DNA of 14,339 nt from CAYQUO01 sp964420835 (GCA_964420835.1 CAYQUO010000031.1:1-14339); one strand, 5' to 3'. Counted from the stretch's first letter, positions 7,308-14,161 are shown. Numbers and translations are program-made. Notes: generated from the sequence alone by a model not told the origin.

Positions 7308-7711
7308 GACAGTTGACAGTGGCAGAATCACAAGTGATAGGACAGGTCGCCTATAACACCTACCGAGCCGAGCGCAATGCAAAAGCCTACGACGACTCGC
7401 CGATCCCTGAATGGGGCAACGTAGCGGTCGAGATTCGGCAAGCGTGGATCGCTGCCGGCAGAAGCGCGTACTATCACGGAGCAGGACTCAATCATGCGCT
7501 CCCGCTCGATGGCACGCTGATCGAGGTGGGCCGCAGCGCGCAGTACGGATGCTCTACAATCGTGATGGAGCTGAGCGACGAGTACAAAACCACCATCGAG
7601 ATCCCCGTCAGCGATCGATTCGCCATGCAGATTGCAAGCAGCCTTTATACACCCTTTCGCCTGCATCTATTCGACCCCAGCATATCGCGCATTCCCCAGG
7701 AGGGCGCATGA
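7304..7711 (+). CDS. Conserved phage protein of unknown function (AYNTYRAE...W.AAGRSA)
   Basis: A 135-residue protein starting at the ATG that overlaps the portal stop (ATGA, 7304-7307), with GAGG 7 nt upstream; an upstream TTG at 7286 is less likely. The N-terminal 55 residues show a motif I know from many phage genomes: AYNTYRAE, a Pro-containing turn with W43, then IRQAWIAAGRSA. It forms two helices and usually occurs as a small stand-alone protein of unknown role. Residues 70-120 form a beta-rich part with no recognised family. It is tightly coupled to the next gene, again by ATGA (7708-7711), so portal, this protein and the next are made from one message. Confidence 0.8.
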   Translation: MRQLTVAESQVIGQVAYNTYRAERNAKAYDDSPIPEWGNVAVEIRQAWIAAGRSAYYHGAGLNHALPLDGTLIEVGRSAQYGCSTIVMELSDEYKTTIEIPVSDRFAMQIASSLYTPFRLHLFDPSISRIPQEGA

Positions 7712-8478
7712 GAAAAGAACTACTGCACGACGCCAGCGGCGAGCCTGTGATCTGGTGGCACGCGCGACGCGAGACCAAACCGCCTGGCGTGCGCGCCTGG
7801 CTCAACTTCTACGACAACTGTATTGGGGCGAAGATCACCTACCGACAGAAGGACTTTGCGCTGGGCATTGATGTTTCGGACGGGGCGCTGAGTGACCACC
7901 AACTCACACTGATGCTCAAGATCCCCTTCTGGTTTGCACTCTACCTCATGATTGACCGCTTGCCGCTCGTGCGCTACCTGCCTGGCATTACACGCAGGTC
8001 CAGCAGGCGCGGACGGGGCGAGCGTTCGCTAGAGATTTCGTGGATGGCAGAGGAGAATTTCCTACACTGGCGATTGTGGCGCAACCCCAACGAGGGCGAC
8101 TCTAGGGACTGGCGCGACCGCGGCCTCTTCATCGACGACCTAATCTTTGGCGAAGCCACCTACACCAAAGAAAACCCCATCGAGGTGCAGTGCGTGGTGG
8201 CCCTGCCGGAGGGAAACTACGCCTGCACCGCAACGGGGTACATGGCCACCTGGACCCGTAAGCGCTGGAAAAAGCCGATCTGCCAGTACCGCATCAATCT
8301 CGACTTTGGCAACACGCCGGTACTGGTGCTTGGCGACGGAGAGAATAGCTGGGACATCGACGATGATGGCATCTACTCCAGTAGCCGCATCGCTGACAGC
8401 ATCGATCATGCGCTGCTCGATTTTCAGGCAGACGTGATCGAGCAGCGTGGCGACTGGGTGCCACAACGAAAAGATTGA
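7708..8478 (+). CDS. Conserved environmental-phage protein of unknown function
   Basis: A 256-residue protein. The ATG at 7708 follows AGGAGG (4-nt spacer) and overlaps the previous stop; the frame stays open further upstream, but that part shadows the previous gene. The sequence is rich in Trp, Tyr and Asp with beta-type segments: LNFYDNCIGAKITYRQKDFALGIDVS, a hydrophobic stretch LKIPFWFALYLMIDRL (about 70-86), LHWRLWRNPNEGD, LLFG-like DDLIFGEATYT, and the closing GENSWDIDDDGIYSSSR near residues 210-230. This WDxxDDxIYS ending is a signature I associate with uncharacterised phage proteins near portal genes. The hydrophobic stretch is probably a buried strand or helix rather than a membrane anchor. 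Function unknown; a virion or head-assembly role is inferred from position only. Confidence 0.82.
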   Translation: MRKELLHDASGEPVIWWHARRETKPPGVRAWLNFYDNCIGAKITYRQKDFALGIDVSDGALSDHQLTLMLKIPFWFALYLMIDRLPLVRYLPGITRRSSRRGRGERSLEISWMAEENFLHWRLWRNPNEGDSRDWRDRGLFIDDLIFGEATYTKENPIEVQCVVALPEGNYACTATGYMATWTRKRWKKPICQYRINLDFGNTPVLVLGDGENSWDIDDDGIYSSSRIADSIDHALLDFQADVIEQRGDWVPQRKD

Positions 8479-8481
8479 GCC

Positions 8482-8685
8482 ATGTGGCGCGCAAAACTCG
8501 CCAGCTTTTTATTTGGATTCACGGCACCGTTGATTTTGGCGTATCTGCCCGTGCCAAACCTAGACAGCAGCGAGGGAATCCACTATATTATTGCAGGATT
8601 GCTCGTGCTCCTTGCGATAGTATTAATAGTGAGGGGCATCTATGTTGTATATCAGGCAACGAATCAAACAACTAAGGAGGAGTGA
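8482..8685 (+). CDS. Small two-helix membrane protein
   Basis: A 67-residue protein with two hydrophobic segments, about residues 6-22 and 35-58, separated by a short polar loop with two acidic residues. The C-terminal tail is short and hydrophilic (NQTTKEE). The start lies 4 nt after the previous stop with no clear ribosome site, so it is probably made by coupled reinitiation. Length and topology would fit a class II holin, but no endolysin gene is visible nearby and the place among head genes is unusual for lysis, so the function is left open. Confidence 0.65.
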   Translation: MWRAKLASFLFGFTAPLILAYLPVPNLDSSEGIHYIIAGLLVLLAIVLIVRGIYVVYQATNQTTKEE

Positions 8686-8689
8686 AACC

Positions 8690-8929
8690 ATGACACCAAT
8701 AATCACCGAGCAGATCGAAAACGTTACCAGCACACCGCACTACGTCCACACCAACAGCGCAGGCACGACGTACTACCTGCACGAAACCAAAACCGGCGGA
8801 CGCACGCTACGCTATTTTTCCAGGCAGCTCAACGCAGGGAAGGCAATCGCCCTGCCGCTGGGCTACGAAGTGGTCGAGCATGGCAAGACAGGCATGCCGA
8901 TGCTCAAGAAAATCACCAATGCCCATTGA
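8690..8929 (+). CDS. Small conserved protein with YYLHE...GYEVVE...TGMPMLKK motif
   Basis: A 79-residue protein. The ATG at 8690 is chosen for the strong AAGGAGG 9 nt upstream (8674-8680), which lies inside the end of the previous gene; the frame is open from 8642 but without such a site. The sequence has the pattern TYYLHE-x-KTGGRTLRYFSR-x-x-x-G-x-A-x-x-LPLGYEVVE-x-x-KTGMPMLKK, which I recognise from short uncharacterised proteins of phages and prokaryotic genomes. It suggests a small three-stranded beta fold with a basic end. No catalytic residues are evident. It overlaps the following gene by 11 bp. Confidence 0.75.
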   Translation: MTPIITEQIENVTSTPHYVHTNSAGTTYYLHETKTGGRTLRYFSRQLNAGKAIALPLGYEVVEHGKTGMPMLKKITNAH

Positions 8930-9386
8930 TGTAAAGCCTTTCATCAAGGGAGGGGGCGACTTCGGCGCGAAGTCGCTCCGATCCGAATTAAAGAACGTGC
9001 TCGAACGCCACGCAAAGAAGTCGAAGCAAGCACTAGAGCGACCCACCCAAACGTGGGAGCACGACGTAGACGCCAAGATTCGTGCGCCTGGCAGCATGGA
9101 ACGCGAGATCACGGTGGAAGATGAAGCGTATCTCTTCGTCAACGAGGGCACGCAGGCCCACGAGATCGAGGGAGATCCGCTCGCCTACCAGAACAGTTTT
9201 AAGGCCAAGACCGTCGTCGGCTCGCTCAGCGCTCGACCTGGCGGCAAGTACGGCGATTGGGTACACCCAACCTCCGTCATGCACCCAGGTTTCGACGCTC
9301 GCCACTTCGATGACCTGACGCTCAAAGAGGTCGAACCTGGCTTTGCGCGCGACATAGACGCAGCCATCGACCGCTCTGTATCGTGA
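8919..9386 (+). CDS. HK97 gp10-like neck/tail-completion protein
   Basis: A 155-residue protein. It starts at the ATG at 8919, overlapping the previous stop; the longer frame from 8880 shadows its neighbour. Features of the HK97-gp10 group are present: a helical N-terminus (18-40), a strand with YLFVNEGTQAHEI (71-83, the V-E-x-GT-x-x-H-x-I hallmark), a variable loop, and VMHPGFDARHF (120-130, the HPG motif near the end), then a C-terminal helix. Members of this family join head to tail or cap the tail tube. They usually sit downstream of the capsid gene, whereas here the gene precedes protease and capsid. It closes the first late block before a regulatory gap. Confidence 0.82.
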   Translation: MPIDVKPFIKGGGDFGAKSLRSELKNVLERHAKKSKQALERPTQTWEHDVDAKIRAPGSMEREITVEDEAYLFVNEGTQAHEIEGDPLAYQNSFKAKTVVGSLSARPGGKYGDWVHPTSVMHPGFDARHFDDLTLKEVEPGFARDIDAAIDRSVS

Positions 9387-9400
9387 GAGACAAACAAAAG

Positions 9401-9447
9401 CGAACGATGTTCACTCGACCGAACATTGTTCAGACTCTGTTTTTTTT
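9401..9447 (+). promoter_or_regulatory. Paired GAAC-N3-GTTC dyads / hairpin and U8 tract before the LuxR-like gene
   Basis: Two near-identical 13-bp sites, CGAAC-NN-TGTTCA, lie at 9401-9413 and 9420-9432, 19 bp apart. Each is an 11-bp dyad (GAAC-N3-GTTC), so they could be adjacent protein-binding sites. As RNA the two also pair with each other over 11 bp (one G-U) around an 8-nt loop, with eight T beginning 8 nt further on (9440-9447), which could act as a terminator for the upstream block. The T8 runs directly into the ATG at 9448 with no ribosome site. Confidence 0.5.
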
Positions 9448-10059
9448 ATGAAGAAGCACGACCCACTCTCCGACCTGATCGAGGCGCTCACGCACGCCAC
9501 GCTCCTCCTGGCGCAACCTGGAGCAGACAACGGCGAGCGCCTGGCGCAGATCGGAGCCACCATCAAACGCCTACAGCGCACACAGAATCGACACCGCAGC
9601 GCGTGCGACACTTGCGACGACGCGACATTTGGCATGCTCAATCTCTGCCGCACACTCAGCAACGCCGCCATCAACACCATCGCAGCGGGCGATGGTGGGC
9701 ACTACACAGGCGCAGCCATGCAGCTCTGGCGCACGACCGCAGAGCTACAGGGACTCGACAGCCGGGAACTACTCAAACGCACGAAGCGAGGGAAAAGCAT
9801 GCTGCTACTCCTACCTTTGAGCCAAACCGAACGTGTGGCGCTCCTGACCGAGCGCGAGATGCAGGTGATCAATCTGCGCCGGCAAGGCAAGATGTTGAGC
9901 ACGATTGCCCGCGAGCTGTGCATTAGTGCCTGCACCGTGCGCGGCCACTACACGCGCATCTGCGACAAGCTACAAGTGCCCGACATTTTGACCGCCGCGA
10001 TTGTGGTAGACCGAGCTACCCAAAACCTCTCCAAAACCTCTACGCACCCTCTCGAATAG
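9448..10059 (+). CDS. LuxR/GerE-type HTH transcriptional regulator
   Basis: A 203-residue protein. Residues 133-188 are a clear LuxR/GerE DNA-binding domain: LTEREMQVINLRRQG, STIARELCIS, CTVRGHYTRICDKL, with the family's LTxRE, IAxxL, TVxxH and KL positions kept. The N-terminal 120 residues are helical with a small Cys cluster (C53, C56, C67) and do not look like a receiver or autoinducer domain, so the signal, if any, is unknown. There is no Shine-Dalgarno before the ATG, only T8, so expression may be low or start from a leaderless message. It sits alone between two structural blocks, flanked by dyads upstream and a perfect inverted repeat at its stop codon. A role as late-gene regulator of the capsid block and of itself is inferred. 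Confidence 0.85.
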   Translation: MKKHDPLSDLIEALTHATLLLAQPGADNGERLAQIGATIKRLQRTQNRHRSACDTCDDATFGMLNLCRTLSNAAINTIAAGDGGHYTGAAMQLWRTTAELQGLDSRELLKRTKRGKSMLLLLPLSQTERVALLTEREMQVINLRRQGKMLSTIARELCISACTVRGHYTRICDKLQVPDILTAAIVVDRATQNLSKTSTHPLE

Positions 10060-10091
10060 GTACTGAAAACAGTACCTATGTAGTCTATACG
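10056..10091 (+). promoter_or_regulatory. Perfect inverted repeat overlapping a possible capsid-block promoter
   Basis: Ten-base arms ATAGGTACTG (10056-10065) and CAGTACCTAT (10070-10079) surround AAAA with no mismatch; the repeat begins on the stop codon of the LuxR-like gene. There is no T-run after it, so it is more likely an operator than a terminator. A possible promoter overlaps it: CTGAAA (10063-10068), 17 bp, TATACG (10086-10091). The inner 20 bp, with 8-bp arms, are the size of a typical LuxR-family box. Confidence 0.55.
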
Positions 10092-10120
10092 AAACCTTAC
10101 AATCATAATAAGCTATCTGC

Positions 10121-11674
10121 ATGAGCAAAGCAGCTGATGCAATAGCCGAGATCCGCTCTGCGTTCGACCGCTTTTTAGACGTTGTTACAGTTGTAACAGA
10201 GCGCAAAGAGCCACAGGAGCGCCTGATCTCACTCTCGATCGTCGAGCAACAGGTAGACGATCTCCTCAAACAACAGAACGCCACCATCACAGACAGCAAC
10301 CAGCACAGTTGGCTACAGGACATCTATAGCGAGGATGGCCAACTCTACGCGGTGACTGTATGCAATGGCGAACTGTACCGCGCTCGCATCCAGATGGACG
10401 GCGACACCGTGGCCAGCCTGGACGCTGCGCAGCGTATGGAGATCAATTCAGAGCAGCCTAGCAATATGGTCATCACGCGCGCGCTCCCGCCTGCCGAGAA
10501 TGGCCAGCAGATGTTTTTGAGCGTGATGTGCGTGACCGGCATCAACAAAATGAGCCTGGTTGACACGCGCAGCCTCTTCGACTCCTTTGTTGAAGGCTTC
10601 AAGGGCGACGGAACCGAGTACGTCAACCTGTTGCACCTGGGCGGCGCTGCGACGCGCGTCGGTGATATCCTGCACTTGTGGCGGCACGACAAGCTCTTAG
10701 TGGGCATTTGGCGCAGTCTGGCCACACCCGTAGCGAAAGCGGTGGCCATCAGCCTCAACGCCGACACAGAGGGAAAATGGGGCGGCAGCATCGAGTTCGA
10801 GGCGTTCGCCGGCGAGCCGCTCACGGTAGCGCCGGGCGTCACGCTCGAAACATTTCGTGAGGGGAATTTTCTAGGCTACAGCATTGCACCGAGAGACATC
10901 TGTGCCTCGTGGAACACGAGCAACCAACCGTTACCAAAGGGGAAACGCATGAGCCACACTCAGCAACGCGCTATCAGTGACGACTATCGTCAGATTTTGC
11001 TCGACCTACTCAAAGACGAGGCACTCGTCGGTGAGGTCGAGACCATGCTGGCCACCGAAAACGAGAAGGCCCACGACCCGGTCTCTCTCGCCTTGCGCTT
11101 GCGTGCGGTTGCCGCAGGCGATGCCGGCGCAGGCACTGACACAGGCGGAGGTATGGGCGGCGACCCAACCGGATCATCGCCAACCATCGCCTCATTGCAG
11201 GATCGAATGGACGCTTTTATGCGCGACCTGCAACAGATGCACATGCAGATCCAACAGCTCAGCGACGATCTGGCCGCAGCCAAACAAACACCGCCACCGT
11301 CACCCGCTCCCGATCCCAGCACGCAGCCCAATCCACCGGCGTCGGTCGCTACGATCACACTCGACACCGGCGACCTGGAAGCACAGATCAACAACGCCAT
11401 CAATGCAGCCGCCGAGGAAATCATACAGCGCGTCGCAGCGCTGGAGGAGCAGGTGGCCAGCGCTCACGAGCAGACCACGGCCTTTGAAAATCGCTTCCGT
11501 GCGCTGGGCGTGGAGAGCGAGGACGCAGCGCTGCAACTGCGCGAGCTGATGCCAGCGCAACCACAGGTCCGCAGCGGCGTGCGACCCAGCCAGGCCAATG
11601 GTGGGCAAAACGCGCAGCCTATGACATGGAAACCGACCGGACTGTTTGGGAAACAACAACCCAGACACCGTTGA
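10121..11674 (+). CDS. Prohead protease-scaffold fusion
   Basis: A 517-residue protein that likely directs and matures the procapsid. Residues 1-50 are helical. Residues 64-108 form a small domain (WLQDIYSEDGQLYAVTV, GELYRARI) seen at the front of some phage capsid proteases. Residues 115-266 match the S78-like prohead protease layout: LLHLGG with H172, then WGGSIEF with S223 as likely nucleophile, then FLGYSIAPRDICASWNT, parallel to the family's ExSxVxxPA segment. From residue 277 the protein is scaffold-like: helical, acidic, with a Pro-rich linker (about 385-405) and coiled-coil segments (about 350-380, 410-465), ending in a basic tail that would bind capsid protein. No Shine-Dalgarno precedes the ATG at 10121. 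Catalytic roles are by pattern and need confirmation. Confidence 0.82.
   Translation: MSKAADAIAEIRSAFDRFLDVVTVVTERKEPQERLISLSIVEQQVDDLLKQQNATITDSNQHSWLQDIYSEDGQLYAVTVCNGELYRARIQMDGDTVASLDAAQRMEINSEQPSNMVITRALPPAENGQQMFLSVMCVTGINKMSLVDTRSLFDSFVEGFKGDGTEYVNLLHLGGAATRVGDILHLWRHDKLLVGIWRSLATPVAKAVAISLNADTEGKWGGSIEFEAFAGEPLTVAPGVTLETFREGNFLGYSIAPRDICASWNTSNQPLPKGKRMSHTQQRAISDDYRQILLDLLKDEALVGEVETMLATENEKAHDPVSLALRLRAVAAGDAGAGTDTGGGMGGDPTGSSPTIASLQDRMDAFMRDLQQMHMQIQQLSDDLAAAKQTPPPSPAPDPSTQPNPPASVATITLDTGDLEAQINNAINAAAEEIIQRVAALEEQVASAHEQTTAFENRFRALGVESEDAALQLRELMPAQPQVRSGVRPSQANGGQNAQPMTWKPTGLFGKQQPRHR
10949..11674 (+). CDS. Possible nested scaffold protein (internal start)
   Basis: Met277 of the protease-scaffold fusion has AAGGGG 6 nt upstream (10937-10942), a better ribosome site than the main start has. 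Starting there would give 241 residues, exactly the scaffold part, starting just after the protease domain ends. Lambda does the same with scaffold Nu3 nested in protease gene C. The internal start is an inference from site strength and domain border. Confidence 0.5.
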   Translation: MSHTQQRAISDDYRQILLDLLKDEALVGEVETMLATENEKAHDPVSLALRLRAVAAGDAGAGTDTGGGMGGDPTGSSPTIASLQDRMDAFMRDLQQMHMQIQQLSDDLAAAKQTPPPSPAPDPSTQPNPPASVATITLDTGDLEAQINNAINAAAEEIIQRVAALEEQVASAHEQTTAFENRFRALGVESEDAALQLRELMPAQPQVRSGVRPSQANGGQNAQPMTWKPTGLFGKQQPRHR

Positions 11675-11684
11675 CGTGCAACGT

Positions 11685-11712
11685 GCGGATCTCCGCATTG
11701 ATCGCTTTTTTT
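11685..11712 (+). terminator. Weak terminator/attenuator between scaffold and capsid genes
   Basis: A stem of GCGGATC (one bulged G, 11685-11691) with GATCGC (11700-11705) and an 8-nt loop is followed at once by seven T (11706-11712). The stem is short, so only partial termination is likely. The T-run ends 2 nt before the AGGAG ribosome site of the capsid gene. Confidence 0.4.
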
Positions 11713-11728
11713 ACAGGAGAAATCAACT

Positions 11729-13075
11729 ATGCCACGAGGATTATACGGCAGCGGATACGCACCCTCTATCGACTGCTGCCCGCCACTTTTTGGGAATTGC
11801 AGCGACGGCACCATCGGGATCTTCAATACAGGCGGTGAGTCCGAAGCCTTCCTACGCTGGATCGGCTTGGCCCCAGCGCGCACCATCAAAGAGGAGATCA
11901 ACTATCTCCAGTACATGGGGGCCATCAAGAAGGGCACCAACACGTCCAGCCAGCGGCCTGGCGTGCCCCTAGAGATTTGTTTGCCCGGCGACCGCGCCAG
12001 CTATGGCGAACCATGCACCGCCATTCATAGCTGCTTTGGCGAGATCAAGAGCACTTCCGACCCCATCGTCGATGGCGGCTTACCCTACTGCGTGAATGAC
12101 ATCCGCTACACCATCGACGGCACCGTCATCACCGATGATGAGATGTGGCACGAGGCGAACGTGAGCGAGGCGCATATGAACGCCTACGCTTACAACCTGC
12201 TGTGGGGCATCAAAGACAACGCACAGAACAAGCTGGGCCACTATGGGTTATGGAGTCTACTGCAAGGCTACGACACACCAGCGCTCAACTTTCAGTACGA
12301 ATGTCCTGAGTTGAAGCCCATGATCCTCGACTGGAACTGCAACGACATGGCGAGCAGTGACCCCATGCCTGGCATCACGCTCAACGGCGTAGCGCTCGCT
12401 CCGGAGTGGTGCGTCAACCTCTACGCCACACTGCGTGAGCTGCACATGGTCAACAAACGGCGCATTGCGCACACCAAAGGCATTGCGACGCCAGAGTTCG
12501 CCGTGGGCGATGTGGCGATTGTGGGACCATCCGAGACTTTTGACTGCCTGATGGAGACCGCCACCTGTTACACCGAGTGCGGTGGCAACTGTCTGCTAAT
12601 GGACAGCCAGCGTGCGGCAGACAATCTGCGCGACCTGCAAAATATCGGCACCAACGTCGGCACCTGGGGCGGCTTGCACTTCCGCAACTTCACCGTGCCC
12701 TTCATCGCCTACGACCCGACCACCTTGATCGAGGATGCTGCCGGCGTGGTGACACCGCAGGGCAGCCTCGAAGCTGCTACGCCTGGCTGCTACCACCTGA
12801 TGATGCTTTACCGCGGCTCAGGCAATCGCCGCTTTATGCAGCCGCAGTTCAATGCGCTCAAAGCGAACGGCTGGAACAAAACCATCCGTGACAACGGCTT
12901 GATTCAGGTCTACATGGATCATACCGACATCTGCGAAACGATGGGTATGCGCACCGAGTGGCGCTGGAATCGCCGCGGCTCGATGTTCCAGATCCTAATC
13001 AAGAACGTCAAGTGCGTGCCGCTGATGGACTACCGCATGAGCGACAGCTTCACACCTGTCGCTAACAACTGCTAA
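11729..13075 (+). CDS. Major capsid protein (cysteine-rich)
   Basis: A 448-residue protein straight after protease and scaffold, with a strong AGGAG 9 nt before its ATG, as expected for the most abundant virion protein. It resembles a capsid family I recall from environmental phages by the stretch DVAIVGPSETFDCLMETATCYTEC (261-284), then LRDLQNIGTNVGTWGGLHF and VPFIAYDP (323-330), ahead of LIQVYMDHTD. Length fits an HK97-fold capsid protein, but the fold itself cannot be confirmed by eye. It carries 18 cysteines (16, 17, 24, 84, 96, 102, 121, 192, 204, 228, 273, 280, 284, 288, 354, 402, 429 and the last residue, 448), unusually many for a cytoplasmically assembled protein. The N-terminus before about residue 30 contains no obvious protease-removed delta region. 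Confidence 0.85.
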   Translation: MPRGLYGSGYAPSIDCCPPLFGNCSDGTIGIFNTGGESEAFLRWIGLAPARTIKEEINYLQYMGAIKKGTNTSSQRPGVPLEICLPGDRASYGEPCTAIHSCFGEIKSTSDPIVDGGLPYCVNDIRYTIDGTVITDDEMWHEANVSEAHMNAYAYNLLWGIKDNAQNKLGHYGLWSLLQGYDTPALNFQYECPELKPMILDWNCNDMASSDPMPGITLNGVALAPEWCVNLYATLRELHMVNKRRIAHTKGIATPEFAVGDVAIVGPSETFDCLMETATCYTECGGNCLLMDSQRAADNLRDLQNIGTNVGTWGGLHFRNFTVPFIAYDPTTLIEDAAGVVTPQGSLEAATPGCYHLMMLYRGSGNRRFMQPQFNALKANGWNKTIRDNGLIQVYMDHTDICETMGMRTEWRWNRRGSMFQILIKNVKCVPLMDYRMSDSFTPVANNC

Positions 13076-13094
13076 TAGGCAGGAAGGAGTCTTT

Positions 13095-13466
13095 ATGGGT
13101 ATCCCTACTCGCTACAATCCTGGCTGCTCCTGTTGTGGCAGCAGCACCAGCTCCGATCCGCGCATAGCACTGCCAGGCAGCGCTATCGTTGTGCCATTTA
13201 GCGACGCAGCACCGATTACGCTGGGCACGCCACCTACTGGAGCAAATGTGGCAGAGATCCACGTCGAAGGTGGACACATGCGCTTCACCACGGACGGCCA
13301 AGCACCGAGCAACACAGAGCCGCGTGGCGTACGCGTCACCGACTATGGACGCATCGAACTCGAATCATCCAGTGAGATCGCAGGCTTCAAGGCGCTTGGC
13401 CAACCGGGTCAATCTGGAACACTGTACGTGGAATTTTTCACGGTACCGACGACCGGCAACATCTGA
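13095..13466 (+). CDS. Putative capsid decoration protein (single beta domain)
   Basis: A 123-residue protein with AAGGAG 5 nt before its ATG. The N-terminus is short and Cys/Ser-rich (GCSCCGSSTSS). Residues 40-115 form a beta-rich domain: ITLGTPPTGANVAEIHVEGG, MRFTTDGQAPS, IELES, IAGFKAL, TLYVEFF. The same domain occurs in the gene at 13572-14102. Small beta proteins right after the capsid gene are commonly decoration or cement proteins that bind the outside of the shell, which is the likely role here; tail or fibre attachment is the alternative. The CSCC cluster could cross-link to the Cys-rich capsid protein. Its stop is 4 nt before a long hairpin. Confidence 0.72.
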   Translation: MGIPTRYNPGCSCCGSSTSSDPRIALPGSAIVVPFSDAAPITLGTPPTGANVAEIHVEGGHMRFTTDGQAPSNTEPRGVRVTDYGRIELESSSEIAGFKALGQPGQSGTLYVEFFTVPTTGNI

Positions 13467-13469
13467 TCT

Positions 13470-13545
13470 AGAGATCGCAGATTATAGATACAGCTACGAG
13501 TGAGACTCGCGCCTGTGTCCTGCGATCTCTTCTTCCCTTTCTCGC
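13470..13545 (+). terminator. Long imperfect hairpin with pyrimidine tail (terminator or attenuator)
   Basis: Three stacked stems form one 61-nt hairpin: AGAGATCGCAG / CTGCGATCTCT (13470-13480, 13520-13530), 11 bp perfect; GATACAG / CTGTGTC (13487-13493, 13513-13519), 7 bp with one G-U; and CGAGT / ACTCG (13497-13501, 13505-13509) with a GAG loop. A pyrimidine tract (TCTTCCCTTTCTC) follows. It begins 4 nt after a stop codon. The tail is less T-pure than a classical terminator, so partial termination, message stabilisation or processing are all possible. Confidence 0.6.
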
Positions 13546-13571
13546 ATTCAAACAAACAGGAGTAACCAATC

Positions 13572-14102
13572 ATGGCTACATTTCAGTCGTATGCAATTCC
13601 AGTCATAACCTACGCGTATCGATCCACCTACTACCAGGCACTGATCAATGGTGCCGGGTTCAGCCAAGGCGACATCATCCGCCGCCAGGAGCAAATCAAC
13701 GAAAACACTGGCGCAACCACCGGCGTTGAGAGCTGGTTCAACGTAGACACCAACCTTGCGCTTGCCGCCGCGCCCGTGGTCGGCACTGATGTGTCGGCCT
13801 ACGACAGCAAGCGGAAGAAATTGACCGCCGAACAATTGACCGTTGGTGCAGCAGCGACCGTATTGGCTACCATTCCAGCCGATGCCAACCTGGCTGAGGT
13901 GCATGTATGGGAAGCTGACGTAAGCATCACGCTCGATGGCGCAACCGCGCCGACCGCAACCGTAGGCATTCGCCAGGGTAACGGGCAGACCTTTACACTC
14001 GAAGGCCGCGACGAGCTGACCAAATTCAAGGCGATCCGCCTGGCCAAAACCAACGCTCGCCTCTACATTGAGTACAGCCGCGCCTTTGACTACGAGAACT
14101 AG
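13572..14102 (+). CDS. Structural protein with the same beta domain as its neighbour
   Basis: A 176-residue protein with CAGGAG about 10 nt before its ATG. Residues 1-90 (YYQALINGAGFSQGDIIRRQ, ESWFNVDTNLALAAAPVVGTDV) follow a GDxIxR...WxNxxT...P pattern seen in phage structural proteins. Residues 95-171 (VLATIPADANLAEVHVWEAD, SITLDGATAP, FTLEGRDELTKFKAIRL, ARLYIEYS) align along their length with residues 40-115 of the preceding protein, so the two arose by domain duplication. A head decoration or fibre-base role is likely. The C-terminus is short and acidic. Confidence 0.75.
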   Translation: MATFQSYAIPVITYAYRSTYYQALINGAGFSQGDIIRRQEQINENTGATTGVESWFNVDTNLALAAAPVVGTDVSAYDSKRKKLTAEQLTVGAAATVLATIPADANLAEVHVWEADVSITLDGATAPTATVGIRQGNGQTFTLEGRDELTKFKAIRLAKTNARLYIEYSRAFDYEN

Positions 14103-14161
14103 ACAAGACGGAGCGTACTCACCCATCGACTTAATGGGATAACGCAGCGGAGGAGATTACC

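Noticed and set aside
7411..7707. Upstream extension of the 256-residue protein to 355 residues
   Set aside because: The extension is an Arg/Ser-rich shadow of the 135-residue gene; AGGAGG and ATGA coupling fix the start at 7708.
9401..9432. LexA (SOS) boxes of the Gram-positive GAAC-N4-GTTC type
   Set aside because: The spacer here is 3, not 4, in both copies, so the match to that LexA consensus fails; left as unassigned dyads.
13470..13530. tRNA gene
   Set aside because: The 61-nt element folds as one stacked hairpin, with no anticodon arm, no T-arm GTTCRA motif and an 11-bp outer stem.
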